Shown here: piece by piece, positions 7,722-16,441 of the stretch | Position numbering within the stretch: the stretch's first letter is position 1 | Layout of the letters: every line of letters begins with the position of its first letter | Assembly: GCF_000152705.1 (NCBI RefSeq) | Contig: NZ_CH672413.1 | Location: 3,228,139 to 3,292,138, forward strand | Length of the DNA stretch: 64,000 nt | Reading direction: 5' to 3' | DNA from: Janibacter sp. HTCC2649 | GTDB lineage: Bacteria; Actinomycetota; Actinomycetes; Actinomycetales; Dermatophilaceae | Made by a program: the position numbers and the translations under genes | Notes under the pieces: model-generated | The model's database searches: none | Seen by the model: only the letters and a program-made list of their open reading frames with translations | Told to the model about the DNA's origin: nothing

Positions 7722-8675
7722 TCAGTCGACCCTGGCGAGTGGCCCTGACCGGCGTGTCGTGACCCAGGCGACCACCGGTTGGTAGTTCTCCGGCAGGCAG
7801 CACAGGTCCTGCCCGAGCCGGAGTGTGACAGCAGCCTTGACCTGGTCGCGAACCCAATCGGGTTGATGCATGACCTGTTCCCACGTGAAGCGCAACACGA
7901 GCCACCCACTCGTGGTGAGTCGGGTGTAGCGCGCACAGTCGCGATCCTGCGCAGACCGCTCTCCGTGGTACTCCATGCTGTCCGCCTCGAGGACGAGCCG
8001 AAGGTGGAGGTCGGCCAGATCGACGCGGCCGATCCATCCGGCGGAGTCGTCGATGCGCACTTGGGCCTCCACCCTGAGCCCCGCAACGTCGAGCGCAATC
8101 GCACGAAGTACCGACTCGAAGGGCCCGGCGGCCTCAGCGTTGGCTTGGTCGAGAACGCCGAGAACGCGTGGGCGCAGTTGCGGGTCGAGATTCGCGGCGA
8201 GCTGACGCAACTCCGAGCGGCGCACCTTGCGGGACCGCAGGGCGGAGTCAGCGATGGCCAGGGCCTCGTCGAAGGGCAGCAGCACCGCGCAGTCGATGAC
8301 TGTCCTGTGGGGTGACGTCACCCAACCGTCGACGATGTCGTCAACTGAGATGTCGCGCCAGCGCACGTCCCGGCGGGACTGGTCCGGCGCGACCTTGCGA
8401 CCCCGCGGCACAGCGACCTGCGGCAGTCGCGGTGACCACTTGCGCTGCCAGCCCCAGTGAGCTGCCGCGGAAAGCAGGATGGCGGTGCCCTTGAGCTCAT
8501 GGGCGGCAGCCTTGGCCTCGATGTCCGTCGGGATGGCGTACCGCCCTCGGCCCACTCGGCAAATCTCGCCGCGCGACACGGCGGCTTCGATCTGGGCGCG
8601 CGTGGCAACCCCGAGGAGGGCCTTGCGCGAGCTGATCCCGCCCAAGACCTCCAGCTCGCGCACCAGATCCACCAC
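7722..8675 (-). CDS. AbiEi-type N-terminal domain fused to DUF559 (Vsr-like nuclease fold)
   Basis: A 317-residue two-part protein. The N-terminal quarter has a winged-helix-like segment (ISSRKALLGVATRAQIEAAVSRGEICRVGRGRYAI) like type IV antitoxin AbiEi proteins. The C-terminal third has RVDLADLHLRLVLEADSMEYHG, RDCARYTRLTTSGWLVLRFTWEQV, the DUF559 pattern related to PD-(D/E)XK nucleases. Such genes are usually solitary in actinobacteria with unknown function; no AbiEii toxin gene is adjacent here. It stands between small unrelated genes. Confidence 0.85.
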   Translation of the reverse strand: MVDLVRELEVLGGISSRKALLGVATRAQIEAAVSRGEICRVGRGRYAIPTDIEAKAAAHELKGTAILLSAAAHWGWQRKWSPRLPQVAVPRGRKVAPDQSRRDVRWRDISVDDIVDGWVTSPHRTVIDCAVLLPFDEALAIADSALRSRKVRRSELRQLAANLDPQLRPRVLGVLDQANAEAAGPFESVLRAIALDVAGLRVEAQVRIDDSAGWIGRVDLADLHLRLVLEADSMEYHGERSAQDRDCARYTRLTTSGWLVLRFTWEQVMHQPDWVRDQVKAAVTLRLGQDLCCLPENYQPVVAWVTTRRSGPLARVD

Positions 8676-8711
8676 TTCAGTCTGGGTGAAACGCGAGACT
8701 CGGCCGCTGAG

Positions 8712-8720
8712 TTATCCACA
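8712..8720 (+). promoter_or_regulatory. Single perfect DnaA-box match (TTATCCACA)
   Basis: TTATCCACA is the consensus DnaA-binding nonamer. Only one copy was seen in this 214-bp gap upstream of the DUF559 gene, so it is not an origin. It could be a titration or regulatory site, or a chance match. Confidence 0.35.
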
Positions 8721-8889
8721 CCGACCGCGTGACGATCAGCCGATACCGACACCGTCACGACACGCCGCGGCACACCACTCCTGAACCGGTGGCTGGTAGT
8801 CAGCCGGTCGACGAGTAGCGTGCGGATGTGGATCACTCCCAGAAGGCAGCCCTGAACGAACCGCGCCACACCGACCTCGAGCGGCAGTC

Positions 8890-9075
8890 ATGAGTCCCCG
8901 GGTGCGAGTGATTCTCGGCGTCGTGCTCATGGTCATCGGCGCCATCTGGGGACTTCAGGGTTTGGGCGTCATCGGCGGTAGCGCCATGTCGGGCGTCACG
9001 CTCTGGGCCGTGATCGGACCGCTGGTCGTCGTGGGCGGGCTGACCCTCGCACTGAGCGGTCGCCGCAAACCCTGA
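8890..9075 (+). CDS. Small two-helix membrane protein (61 aa)
   Basis: Two hydrophobic helices (VRVILGVVLMVIGAIWGLQG and LWAVIGPLVVVGGLTLALSG) are joined by a short Gly/Ser loop and end in RRKP, a typical small actinobacterial membrane protein. It is convergent with rskA, 13 bp away. Function unknown. Confidence 0.7.
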   Translation: MSPRVRVILGVVLMVIGAIWGLQGLGVIGGSAMSGVTLWAVIGPLVVVGGLTLALSGRRKP

Positions 9076-9088
9076 CCCGAGCCCTCGG

Positions 9089-9895
9089 TCAGGCGAAGGA
9101 GAAGAGGGCGACGGGGGCGGTCGTCGGGTGCTCGGACCCGCTGGCCGGCTCCAGGGTGATCCCGGCACCGGTCGCAATGGTCGCGTCACCCTGCATCGGG
9201 ATCGTCACGGCGCCACTGCCCCGGATGAGGCCTGCGCTGACCATTCCCTGGCCGGGCACATCGAACCAGAGCTGGTAGGCCTTGCCGAAGGGTGCCTCAG
9301 GCATCGCGTCGGCGAGGAAGACGGCCTTCTTGTGCGAGGGACTGCGCACGATCGTGATCTCGGAGGTCCCCATCGGCTGTTCGACGCGCTGTGCATCGCT
9401 GGCGCTCAGGACCTGCTCGGTCGCGGTCAGTCGCGGTGCGTCGTCGTTCCAGGGCTGCCACACGGCTCCGCCAACGGCGAAGACGGCTGCGGCGGCGGCG
9501 GCCGCCAGCCAGGGCTGCACCCGGAACCGGCGGCGGCGGGCGGCGAGCTCGTCGACAGGAGCCGATGCCGGCGCTGCCGAGACGGTCAGAGGGGCTGAAT
9601 CGGTCACAGGAGCCGTCTCGAGCGACTCGATCGACTCGGCCGGGACCTGCTCCACCGACGTGATCGGTGAGAGCTGGCGGGTCTGCGAGATGGCCGAGAG
9701 GACCGACGCACGCAGAGGAGGAGGGGGAGGAAGTTCGACGTCGATGGCCATGGCGGCTGCGGCTGCCTGCAGCTCGGCCACCTCGGCGCGGCAGTCCTCG
9801 CACAGGTCGAGGTGGATCTCGAAGGAGCGTCGCTCCTCGTCGGTCACAGCATTGACGGCATATGCACCTGCCAAAGCGTGGGTGTCTGGATTCAT
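9089..9895 (-). CDS. rskA: RskA-like anti-sigma-K factor, membrane bound
   Basis: Expected to hold SigK at the membrane until regulated proteolysis releases it. The N-terminal zinc-anti-sigma motif is intact: His28, Cys32, Cys35 in FEIHLDLCEDC. A proline-rich linker precedes one transmembrane helix (PWLAAAAAAAVFAVGGAVW), then an extracytoplasmic RskA domain with KAYQLWFDVPGQGMVSAGLI. The 268-residue length fits the family. Its ATG overlaps the sigK stop by four bases (9892-9895), so translation is coupled. Confidence 0.92.
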   Translation of the reverse strand: MNPDTHALAGAYAVNAVTDEERRSFEIHLDLCEDCRAEVAELQAAAAAMAIDVELPPPPPLRASVLSAISQTRQLSPITSVEQVPAESIESLETAPVTDSAPLTVSAAPASAPVDELAARRRRFRVQPWLAAAAAAAVFAVGGAVWQPWNDDAPRLTATEQVLSASDAQRVEQPMGTSEITIVRSPSHKKAVFLADAMPEAPFGKAYQLWFDVPGQGMVSAGLIRGSGAVTIPMQGDATIATGAGITLEPASGSEHPTTAPVALFSFA

Positions 9896-10494
9896 GCCGT
9901 CACCTCCAAGGTGTCGCGCAGTCTGATGAGTCCATCTCGGATCCGAGTCTTGGCCGTTCCGAGCGGTATGCCCAGGAGTGCTGCGACTTCGGTGTGAGTG
10001 TGTCCGCCGAGGTAGGCCAGCTCAATCGCGCCCCGTTGGGTCTCGGTGAGTGTGGCCAGTGCGCGGCGTACACGCTGCTGGTCGAGCCGAACCTCAACCT
10101 CTTCGAGAGTTGAGTCGTGCTCGCGTTCGGTGGTCGTGGTCTCGTAGGTCACTTCGCGGGCCTTGCTGGCTTCGGCCGAGCGAACCCGGTCAACGGCCTT
10201 GCGGTGCGCGATGGTGAGCATCCACGAGAGGGGCGATCCCCGTGAGGGGTCGAACCGGGTGCAGTGCCGCCAGATGTCGAGGAAGGCCTCTTGTGTGACC
10301 TCTTCGCTCTGTGCCCGGTCGCGAACGACCCGGACGACCAGACCGTGAACCCTGGCGGCGGTGGCGTCGTAGAGCTGAGCGAACGCTGCCTCGTCACCGC
10401 GAGCGGAGCGAGTCAGCAGAGCGCCGAGATCCGGTCCCATGGCAGCAGCCGGCGAAGGTGTGTTACCTGATCCGACTGCTGCCATGACGACCAT
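9892..10494 (-). CDS. sigK: ECF RNA polymerase sigma factor SigK
   Basis: A group IV sigma factor with region 2 (VTQEAFLDIWRHCTRFDPSRGSPLSWMLTIAHRKAVDRVR) and region 4 (LTETQRGAIELAYLGGHTHTEVAALLGIPLGTAKTRIRDGLIRLRD). The SigK assignment rests on the downstream rskA, the upstream fasciclin lipoprotein gene (like mpt70/mpt83 in mycobacteria), and four matching promoters in this window. The gene is 51 bp after the fasciclin gene and likely expressed from the same autoregulated promoter at 11226-11254. ATG 10494 is used; ATG 10482 is also possible. Confidence 0.92.
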   Translation of the reverse strand: MVVMAAVGSGNTPSPAAAMGPDLGALLTRSARGDEAAFAQLYDATAARVHGLVVRVVRDRAQSEEVTQEAFLDIWRHCTRFDPSRGSPLSWMLTIAHRKAVDRVRSAEASKAREVTYETTTTEREHDSTLEEVEVRLDQQRVRRALATLTETQRGAIELAYLGGHTHTEVAALLGIPLGTAKTRIRDGLIRLRDTLEVTA

Positions 10495-10545
10495 GATTGC
10501 CTACTTCGTCTCTTGTTCGTTCATCGAGCCTGTTGTGGGCATCGA

Positions 10546-11190
10546 TCACATGGCCGGGAGGAGCACCTTGTCGACGATGTAGACGGTGGCGTTCGCGGTC
10601 TGGACGTTGCCGCAGATGACGCTGGCGTCACCGACCTTGAAGTCCTCGCCACTGCCCGAAACGGTGATGGTGCCGCCGCCGAGGGTCTTGTGCTCACCGG
10701 CGATCTTGTCGGGAGCAATCTTGCCCTCGATGACGTGGTTCGTCAGGACCTTGGTAAGCAGACCCTTGGGGTCGGCCATCGCGGCGTCCATCGTGGCCTT
10801 GGGAAGGGCAGCGAAGGCGCTGTCGATCGGGGCGAAGACGGTGAGTGCCGGAGCGGTGTTGAGGGTGTCGACGAGGCCGGCTTCCCCAACTGCGGTCACG
10901 AGGGTCTTGAGGAGCGGGTTGGCGCTCGCGGCGGTGGCGACCGGAGCGGTCATCATGCCGTCGAACGAACCGGCGCCCGTGGTCGGGACCTGGGCGCAGC
11001 CGGCGCCGAAGGGCTTGGCCGACATGTCGTCAGCCGAGGCCGAGGGCGACTCGGAGGGGGCGGGTGCCGAGGTGGTCGACGACGAGGTCGTCGAGCCCGT
11101 GTCCGTGTCATCGGAGCTGCCACAGGCCGCGAGGCCGAGGGGCAGTGACAATGCGAGGGCGAGGGCGGCGGTGCGGTGGGTGAGCTTCAT
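10546..11190 (-). CDS. Fasciclin-domain lipoprotein (MPT70/MPT83-like)
   Basis: ATG 11190 follows AAGGAG and opens a lipoprotein signal peptide with lipobox LAAC (Cys23). A Ser/Thr/Pro-rich linker leads to one fasciclin domain: NPLLKTLVTAVGEAGLVDTLN, TVFAPIDSAFAALP, LTNHVIEG and VICGNVQTANATVYIVDKVLLP. In mycobacteria the homologous MPT70/MPT83 are major SigK-controlled surface antigens. Here the gene is first in the operon with sigK and rskA and has a SigK-type promoter 36 bp upstream. The molecular role of the domain (adhesion, cell-envelope binding) is not certain. Confidence 0.93.
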   Translation of the reverse strand: MKLTHRTAALALALSLPLGLAACGSSDDTDTGSTTSSSTTSAPAPSESPSASADDMSAKPFGAGCAQVPTTGAGSFDGMMTAPVATAASANPLLKTLVTAVGEAGLVDTLNTAPALTVFAPIDSAFAALPKATMDAAMADPKGLLTKVLTNHVIEGKIAPDKIAGEHKTLGGGTITVSGSGEDFKVGDASVICGNVQTANATVYIVDKVLLPAM

Positions 11191-11225
11191 GGTCGTCTCC
11201 TTGAGGCGGGTTGGCTTACATCTCT

Positions 11226-11254
11226 TATTCGCCACTGCCACAGACCCGGATTGG
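11226..11254 (-). promoter_or_regulatory. SigK-type promoter of the fasciclin-sigK-rskA operon
   Basis: On the minus strand CCAATCC (11254-11248) is followed after 16 bases by CGAATA (11231-11226). This resembles the mycobacterial SigK consensus as I recall it (CCATCC / CGAAT). The predicted transcript has a roughly 30-nt leader containing the AAGGAG of the fasciclin gene. It implies positive autoregulation of sigK. Confidence 0.75.
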
Positions 11255-11322
11255 TGCTCCCCAAACTTTTTTCCAACTTTCTACCGCCGGGTATGCCGGC
11301 CACTCACCTCCCACACAGAAGT

Positions 11323-11366
11323 GCGTCCGCACGAATGGCCAGGTGCTGGGCCATCCGTGCGGACGC
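11323..11366 (-). terminator. Hairpin terminator after the molybdenum oxidoreductase gene
   Basis: An 18-bp stem (11323-11340 with 11349-11366, one G-T position) with an 8-base loop lies about 25 bp past the stop codon. It separates the oxidoreductase gene from the fasciclin operon promoter. Confidence 0.8.
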
Positions 11367-11389
11367 AAGGGTCTGCTGCGGGTTCCGGA

Positions 11390-12961
11390 CTACTCGACGT
11401 TGACGGGGATGGTCTGCCAGCCGGTGGCACCGCGGGGGAACGGTGAGGCCCGCTTCTCCGTCTGGACGGCGCCGGTGAGGTCGGTCGCGCGGACCGTCAG
11501 CTCGTGTCGGCCGGCGGTGGCATCCCACTCGAAGAACCACTGGCGCCAGTAGTCGACGTTGGCGTCCGGTCCGAGGGTGGCCTTCTGCCAGGGGCCGTCG
11601 TCGACGCGGATCTCGACCTTCTCGATGCCGCGGCCCTGGGCCCAGGCCACGCCACCGATGACGTTCTTGCCGGCCTTGAGGGTGGAGAGCCCGCGAGGGG
11701 TGTCGATGCGGGACTGCGTGAGAATCCGTCCGTCGGTCGCCCACTCGCGCTCGGTCCAGTAGGCCTTCTTGGCGGCATACGTCGTGGCAGTGAGGCTCTT
11801 GAGCCACTTCGTTGATCCGACGAAGCCGTAGAGGCCGGGCGTGACGAGCCGCACGGGGTAGCCGTGGCGGCGGGGGAGGGGCTCGCCGTTCATCCCGATC
11901 GCGAGCAGGGCTTCGCGGTCATCGGTGAGCGCCTGCACGGGCGTGGAGATGGTCATGCCGTCGACGGACGTGCTGAGGATCTGGTCGGCGCCAGAGCGAA
12001 CTCCCGCCCGCTCCAACAGTTCTCGCACGGGGACCCCGAGCCAGCGAGCGCCACCGATGTAGCCACCGCCGACCTCGTTGCTGACGCAGCACATCGTGAT
12101 GTCCTTCTCGATGAGGTCCATCTTGAGCAGGTCGGCGTAGGTCAGCTTGAAGGGCTTGTCGACCTCGCCGTCGATGGTCAGCTCCCAGGAGTCGGCGTCG
12201 ACGCGGGGGATGACCAGGGCGGTGTCGATCCGGTAGAAGTCGGCATTGGGGGTGCGGAACGCCGTGAGGCCCTTGACCTTGCTTTCGATCCCCTGCACGA
12301 GCGGAGGCAACGGTTTTGCGGGGGCGGGGAGGGCGATGTTGGAGGGGGCGATCGCGTCGCTCGTGAGCTTCTGGCCGAAGGCGCCCACGGCAGCGGCGCC
12401 GACGGTCACGCCACCAGCACCGAGCAGGAAGGCGCGGCGGCCGGCCGGGCTCGCCTCTCCGGTCGCACGGGCGTTGTGGTCGGTGGGGCTCTCGACCTCT
12501 CCCGCGCCCCCAGCGCGCGGGATGAGGCGAAGCAGGAGGACGAGCAGGCCAACCCCGACGAGGCCGGTCACCAGACCCGGGATGACGTCGGTCGGTCCCG
12601 CGGTCGACCGCAGGATCGCGGCGGCCGCGGCCAGCGCAGCGAGCACGACGATCATGAGACGACCCACGGTGGGGTGGCGTCGGGAGATCAGTCCTGCCAC
12701 GGCGGCGAAGATCAGCGTGACGATGGCGACGCTGCCGATGAGGACGGGCTTGTCATTGGTCCCCATCGTCCTGACGGCCCATTCCTTGACCGGCGTGGGC
12801 GTGGCGTCGATGACCTGCGAGCCCACGGCAAGAACCGGTGAGGACTCGGGGGAGACAAGGGCCGCGACGAGGTGACCAGCAGCGGCACCACCAAGGGCGG
12901 CCAGAAGGCCGCTCACGGCATACGGCCAACGAGGTGCGGTCGGTCCTTCAGATGCGTCCAT
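11390..12961 (-). CDS. Membrane-anchored sulfite-oxidase-family molybdopterin oxidoreductase
   Basis: A 523-residue protein in three parts: five or so N-terminal transmembrane helices, a Tat-like segment (RRAFLLGAGGVTVGAAAV) leading to the exported domain, then the molybdopterin-binding and dimerisation domains of the sulfite oxidase family. The molybdenum-ligand cysteine is in DITMCCVSN, and LVTPGLYGFVGSTKWLKSL is the family signature. The substrate is unknown; related enzymes reduce or oxidise sulfur compounds or repair methionine sulfoxide. ATG 12961 lies about 8 bases downstream of a SigK-type -10 box, predicting a leaderless message. The promoter is divergent from purF. Confidence 0.9.
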   Translation of the reverse strand: MDASEGPTAPRWPYAVSGLLAALGGAAAGHLVAALVSPESSPVLAVGSQVIDATPTPVKEWAVRTMGTNDKPVLIGSVAIVTLIFAAVAGLISRRHPTVGRLMIVVLAALAAAAAILRSTAGPTDVIPGLVTGLVGVGLLVLLLRLIPRAGGAGEVESPTDHNARATGEASPAGRRAFLLGAGGVTVGAAAVGAFGQKLTSDAIAPSNIALPAPAKPLPPLVQGIESKVKGLTAFRTPNADFYRIDTALVIPRVDADSWELTIDGEVDKPFKLTYADLLKMDLIEKDITMCCVSNEVGGGYIGGARWLGVPVRELLERAGVRSGADQILSTSVDGMTISTPVQALTDDREALLAIGMNGEPLPRRHGYPVRLVTPGLYGFVGSTKWLKSLTATTYAAKKAYWTEREWATDGRILTQSRIDTPRGLSTLKAGKNVIGGVAWAQGRGIEKVEIRVDDGPWQKATLGPDANVDYWRQWFFEWDATAGRHELTVRATDLTGAVQTEKRASPFPRGATGWQTIPVNVE

Positions 12962-12969
12962 GGCAAGCC

Positions 12970-12997
12970 ATTCGGTGCGAGGGCCGCCACGGATTGG
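12970..12997 (-). promoter_or_regulatory. SigK-type promoter of the molybdenum oxidoreductase gene
   Basis: On the minus strand CCAATCC (12997-12991), a 16-bp spacer, then CGAAT (12974-12970). Sequence and spacing match the fasciclin operon promoter. The initiation site is predicted at about 12961-12963, at the ATG. Confidence 0.75.
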
Positions 12998-13040
12998 AGC
13001 GGCGCGCCAGCGTCCCGCGAACCCGTGGGACACTTGGAGT

Positions 13041-14615
13041 GTGGCACGCGGAGACGGACGACTGACCCACGACCTGATGCCCGGCGAGAAGGGCCCCCAG
13101 GACGCTTGTGGCGTCTTCGGTGTCTGGGCTCCCGGCGAAGATGTCGCGAAGCTGACCTACTACGGGCTCTATGCGCTGCAGCACCGCGGCCAGGAGTCTG
13201 CGGGCATCGCGACGAGCAACGGCCGACGCCTCCTCGTCTACAAGGACATGGGCCTGGTCTCGCAGGTCTTCGACGAGCGATCCCTCGGGTCCCTCACCGG
13301 TCACCTCGCGATCGGTCACTGCCGCTACTCGACCACGGGTGCCTCGATCTGGGAGAACGCCCAGCCGACGCTCGGCGGTCACGACGGCGGCACGGTCGCC
13401 CTGGCCCACAACGGCAACCTCATCAACTCCGCCGAGCTGCGCGACATGGTCGACGCCGCCAACGGTGACGAGGCCCATCGTGGCGAGCTTGGGCGAGGCA
13501 ACACGACCGATACCGCGCTGGTCACCGCCCTGCTGACCGCCGACGAGGACCGCACGCTCGAGGAGTCTGCCCTCGAGGTCCTGCCCAAGCTGCGCGGCGC
13601 CTTCTGTTTCGTCTTCATGAACGAACACACCCTGTATGCCGCCCGCGACCCCCAGGGGATCCGTCCCCTCGTCCTGGGTCGCCTGGAGCGTGGCTGGGTG
13701 GTGGCCTCCGAGACGGCAGCGCTCGACATCGTCGGTGCGTCCTTCATCCGTGAGGTCGAGCCGGGAGAGCTCATCGCCATCGACGAGGACGGCCTGCGCT
13801 CGCAGAAGTTCGCCGAGCCCGACCGCAAGGGCTGCGTCTTCGAGTACGTCTACCTCGCTCGCCCCGACACGACGATCAACGGTCGGGTCGTGCACGAGGC
13901 TCGCGTCGAGATGGGTCGCACGCTGGCGCGTGAGCACCCCGTCGACGCCGACCTCGTCATGCCCACGCCCGAGTCGGGCACACCTGCGGCCATCGGTTAT
14001 GCCCAGGAGTCGGGCATCCCCTACGGCCAGGGCCTCGTCAAGAACGCCTACGTCGGACGCACGTTCATCGCGCCGTCGCAGACCATTCGTCAGCTCGGCA
14101 TCCGGCTCAAGCTCAACCCGCTGCGTGAGGTCATCAAGGGCAAGCGACTGATCGTGGTCGACGACTCGATCGTGCGCGGCAACACCCAGCGCGCCCTCGT
14201 GCGGATGCTGCGCGAGGCCGGTGCGGCCGAGGTCCACGTGCGCATCTCGTCGCCGCCGGTGCGCTGGCCCTGCTTCTACGGCATCGACTTCGCGACCCGG
14301 GCCGAGCTCATCGCGACCGGCATCGGGGTCGAGGAGGTCTGTCGTTCCATCGGCGCTGACTCCCTCGGCTACATCTCCGAGGACGGCATGATCGCGGCGA
14401 CCGACCAGCCGCGCGAGATCCTCTGCTCGGCCTGCTTCACCGGGACCTATCCGCTGGAGATGCCGTCCAGTGAGCGCGGCGGCAAGGGCCTGCTCGAGCT
14501 CGAGTTCCCCGTCGAGGTTGGTGAGAGCGACGCCTCCGACGTGGGCACGCTCGACGTCGATCGGGTCTCGGTCACCGCCGCTGGTGGTGCCGCCGAGGCC
14601 GTCCGTCGCCCGTGA
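13041..14615 (+). CDS. purF: Amidophosphoribosyltransferase
   Basis: Catalyses the committed step of purine synthesis, forming phosphoribosylamine from PRPP and glutamine. GTG 13041 begins [11 protein letters not shown], matching the usual actinobacterial N-terminus. Residues 1-22 would be a propeptide, cleaved to expose the catalytic Cys23 in DACGVFG. The Ntn glutaminase half contains [17 protein letters not shown], and the PRTase half contains [13 protein letters not shown]. Cysteines at CFYGIDF and CSACFTG suggest the B. subtilis-type 4Fe-4S cluster. The last 50 residues are a variable acidic tail. purM follows after 25 bp. Confidence 0.97.
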   Translation: MARGDGRLTHDLMPGEKGPQDACGVFGVWAPGEDVAKLTYYGLYALQHRGQESAGIATSNGRRLLVYKDMGLVSQVFDERSLGSLTGHLAIGHCRYSTTGASIWENAQPTLGGHDGGTVALAHNGNLINSAELRDMVDAANGDEAHRGELGRGNTTDTALVTALLTADEDRTLEESALEVLPKLRGAFCFVFMNEHTLYAARDPQGIRPLVLGRLERGWVVASETAALDIVGASFIREVEPGELIAIDEDGLRSQKFAEPDRKGCVFEYVYLARPDTTINGRVVHEARVEMGRTLAREHPVDADLVMPTPESGTPAAIGYAQESGIPYGQGLVKNAYVGRTFIAPSQTIRQLGIRLKLNPLREVIKGKRLIVVDDSIVRGNTQRALVRMLREAGAAEVHVRISSPPVRWPCFYGIDFATRAELIATGIGVEEVCRSIGADSLGYISEDGMIAATDQPREILCSACFTGTYPLEMPSSERGGKGLLELEFPVEVGESDASDVGTLDVDRVSVTAAGGAAEAVRRP

Positions 14616-14640
14616 TGGTCCGGGCAATAGGCTCTCGGGC

Positions 14641-15873
14641 GTGAGCGATATGGGCAGTCAGGGCGAACAGATCACCTATGCCGGGGCCGGTGTCGATGTC
14701 GAGGCCGGTGACAAGGCCGTCGAGCTGATGAAGGCCGACGTGCGTCGCGCGACCCGACCCGAGGTGCTCGGCGGGCTGGGTGGGTTCGCGGGCATGTTCG
14801 ACGCCTCTGCCATCGCCCGCATGGACCGCCCGGTCCTCGCCACGTCGACCGACGGTGTGGGGACCAAGGTCGCCATCGCGCAGGCCCTCGACATCCACGA
14901 CACCATCGGCTTCGACCTCGTCGGCATGGTCGTCGACGACATCGTCGTCTGTGGCGCCGAGCCCCTCTTCATGACCGACTACATCGCGACCGGCAAGGTC
15001 GTGCCCGAGCGGATCGCTGCGATCGTCGGCGGCATCGCCCGGGCCTGCGAGCAGGCCGGGGTGGCGCTCATCGGTGGCGAGACGGCCGAGCACCCGGGAC
15101 TGCTGGAGCCCGACGAGTACGACGTGGCCGGAGCCGCCACCGGCGTGGTGGAGTATGCCGCCGTACTCGGCCCCCAGCGGGTTCGCACCGGAGACGTCGT
15201 GCTGGGTCTGGCCAGCTCGGGTCTGCACTCCAACGGCTACTCGCTCGTGCGCAAGGTTGTCGCGCACGCCGGGTGGGCGCTCGATCGTCACGTCGACGAG
15301 TTCGGCCGCACCCTGGGTGAGGAGCTGCTCGAGCCGACCCGCGTCTACTCGCGCGATCTGCTCGACCTCATCGCCACCGACGGCCTCGACCTGCATGCCC
15401 TCTCGCACGTCACCGGCGGCGGCCTCGCGGCCAACCTCGCCCGCGTCCTGCCCGACGACGTGTTCGCCCGCATCGACCGCGGCACGTGGACGCCGCCCGC
15501 GGTGTTCTCCACGATCCAGCAGCTGGGTCGGGTGCCGCAGGCCGACATCGAGCGCACCCTCAACATGGGTGTCGGATTCGTGGCCATGCTGCCTGCAGAC
15601 CAGGCCGAGCTGGCCGTGGCCACCCTGGCCACGAGCGGCATCGTCGCCTGGCCGATGGGCGAGGTGACGGCGCTCGAGGACGCTCACATCGAGGACGGCG
15701 TCGAGGTCGTGCGAGGTGCCAAGGGCGTCGACGGCGGCTCCGTGCAGGTCGTCGGTAGTCACCCCGGGACGACGCCGAAGGCACGTCCGTCCAGCGGACC
15801 TCCCAGCGGGGTCATGGCGATGCGTGACCACGTCGATCTCGAGGCCGCGAACGAACCGGTCCGCGGCGACTGA
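14641..15873 (+). CDS. purM: Phosphoribosylformylglycinamidine cyclo-ligase (AIR synthetase)
   Basis: Converts FGAM to aminoimidazole ribonucleotide with ATP. Family motifs are TYAGAGVDVEAGDKAVELMK, LATSTDGVGTKVAIAQ, DDIVVCGAEPLFMTDYIATG, GGETAEHPG and HVTGGGLAANLARVLP. GTG 14641 gives 410 residues; ATG 14650 is also possible. About 45 extra residues at the C-terminus (after VVRGAKGVDGG) are Pro/Ser-rich and exceed the usual 340-360 residue length. It is directly downstream of purF and almost certainly co-transcribed. Confidence 0.96.
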   Translation: MSDMGSQGEQITYAGAGVDVEAGDKAVELMKADVRRATRPEVLGGLGGFAGMFDASAIARMDRPVLATSTDGVGTKVAIAQALDIHDTIGFDLVGMVVDDIVVCGAEPLFMTDYIATGKVVPERIAAIVGGIARACEQAGVALIGGETAEHPGLLEPDEYDVAGAATGVVEYAAVLGPQRVRTGDVVLGLASSGLHSNGYSLVRKVVAHAGWALDRHVDEFGRTLGEELLEPTRVYSRDLLDLIATDGLDLHALSHVTGGGLAANLARVLPDDVFARIDRGTWTPPAVFSTIQQLGRVPQADIERTLNMGVGFVAMLPADQAELAVATLATSGIVAWPMGEVTALEDAHIEDGVEVVRGAKGVDGGSVQVVGSHPGTTPKARPSSGPPSGVMAMRDHVDLEAANEPVRGD

Positions 15874-15886
15874 GTCCCCGAGGCGG

Positions 15887-16441
15887 TCAGATCACGGTGA
15901 TCTGGGGGGCGAACATCTCCATGGCGCCCAGGGCCTGCTCGTGCTTCTCGACGCTCGAGCCCGCGCACGCCTGAGCGATGACGCGCACGCTCGCACCGGC
16001 ATCGCCCGCAGGGATCGCGGTGGCAATGACGCAGCAGTCGGTGGCCACCCCCGCGAGGGCGATCCGCGCCTGGTCGCCAACAACGGACCGCAACTGCGCA
16101 CCCCACTTGCCGAAGGTCCCCTGCGTGACCACATGGTCGGCGAGGTCAGCGAGCTCGGGCACCACGGCATACAGAGGGTTCTCGTCGGGGACGAGCGCGA
16201 ACTGCCAGTCGTCGTAGTAGTCCGCCCACGATCCGCCGAGGCCCGGGTCTGCGACGAACCGGGTGACCACGACACGACCGGCGTATGCCGCCGCGAGACG
16301 CGCGATGCGCGGCACCGTCTCTGCCCACATGGGCGAACCCCACGCGCTGGTCTTCGGGTCGGCGAAGATCACCTGCGGGTCGATGATGACGAGCCACTCG
16401 TCCTCCAGCGGCTCGACGGACTCGACGGCCGCTCGGGTCAT
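15887..16441 (-). CDS. Isochorismatase-family cysteine hydrolase
   Basis: A 184-residue cysteine hydrolase with the catalytic triad pattern: Asp in LVIIDPQ, Lys in GTFGKWG and Cys in GVATDCCVIATA, including the cis-peptide region before the cysteine. Members act on amides such as nicotinamide, or on ureides and pyrimidine breakdown products. The start overlaps the stop of an NCS1 nucleobase permease gene by four bases, so the hydrolase probably acts on the compound that permease imports. The exact substrate cannot be read from the sequence. Confidence 0.88.
   Translation of the reverse strand: MTRAAVESVEPLEDEWLVIIDPQVIFADPKTSAWGSPMWAETVPRIARLAAAYAGRVVVTRFVADPGLGGSWADYYDDWQFALVPDENPLYAVVPELADLADHVVTQGTFGKWGAQLRSVVGDQARIALAGVATDCCVIATAIPAGDAGASVRVIAQACAGSSVEKHEQALGAMEMFAPQITVI

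Noticed and set aside
8712-8720. DnaA box as part of a replication origin
   Set aside because: Only one box is present, with no dnaA, dnaN or AT-rich unwinding region nearby.
12948-14627. 559-codon open frame opposite purF
   Set aside because: purF motifs on the plus strand are complete; the minus-strand translation shows no family signature.
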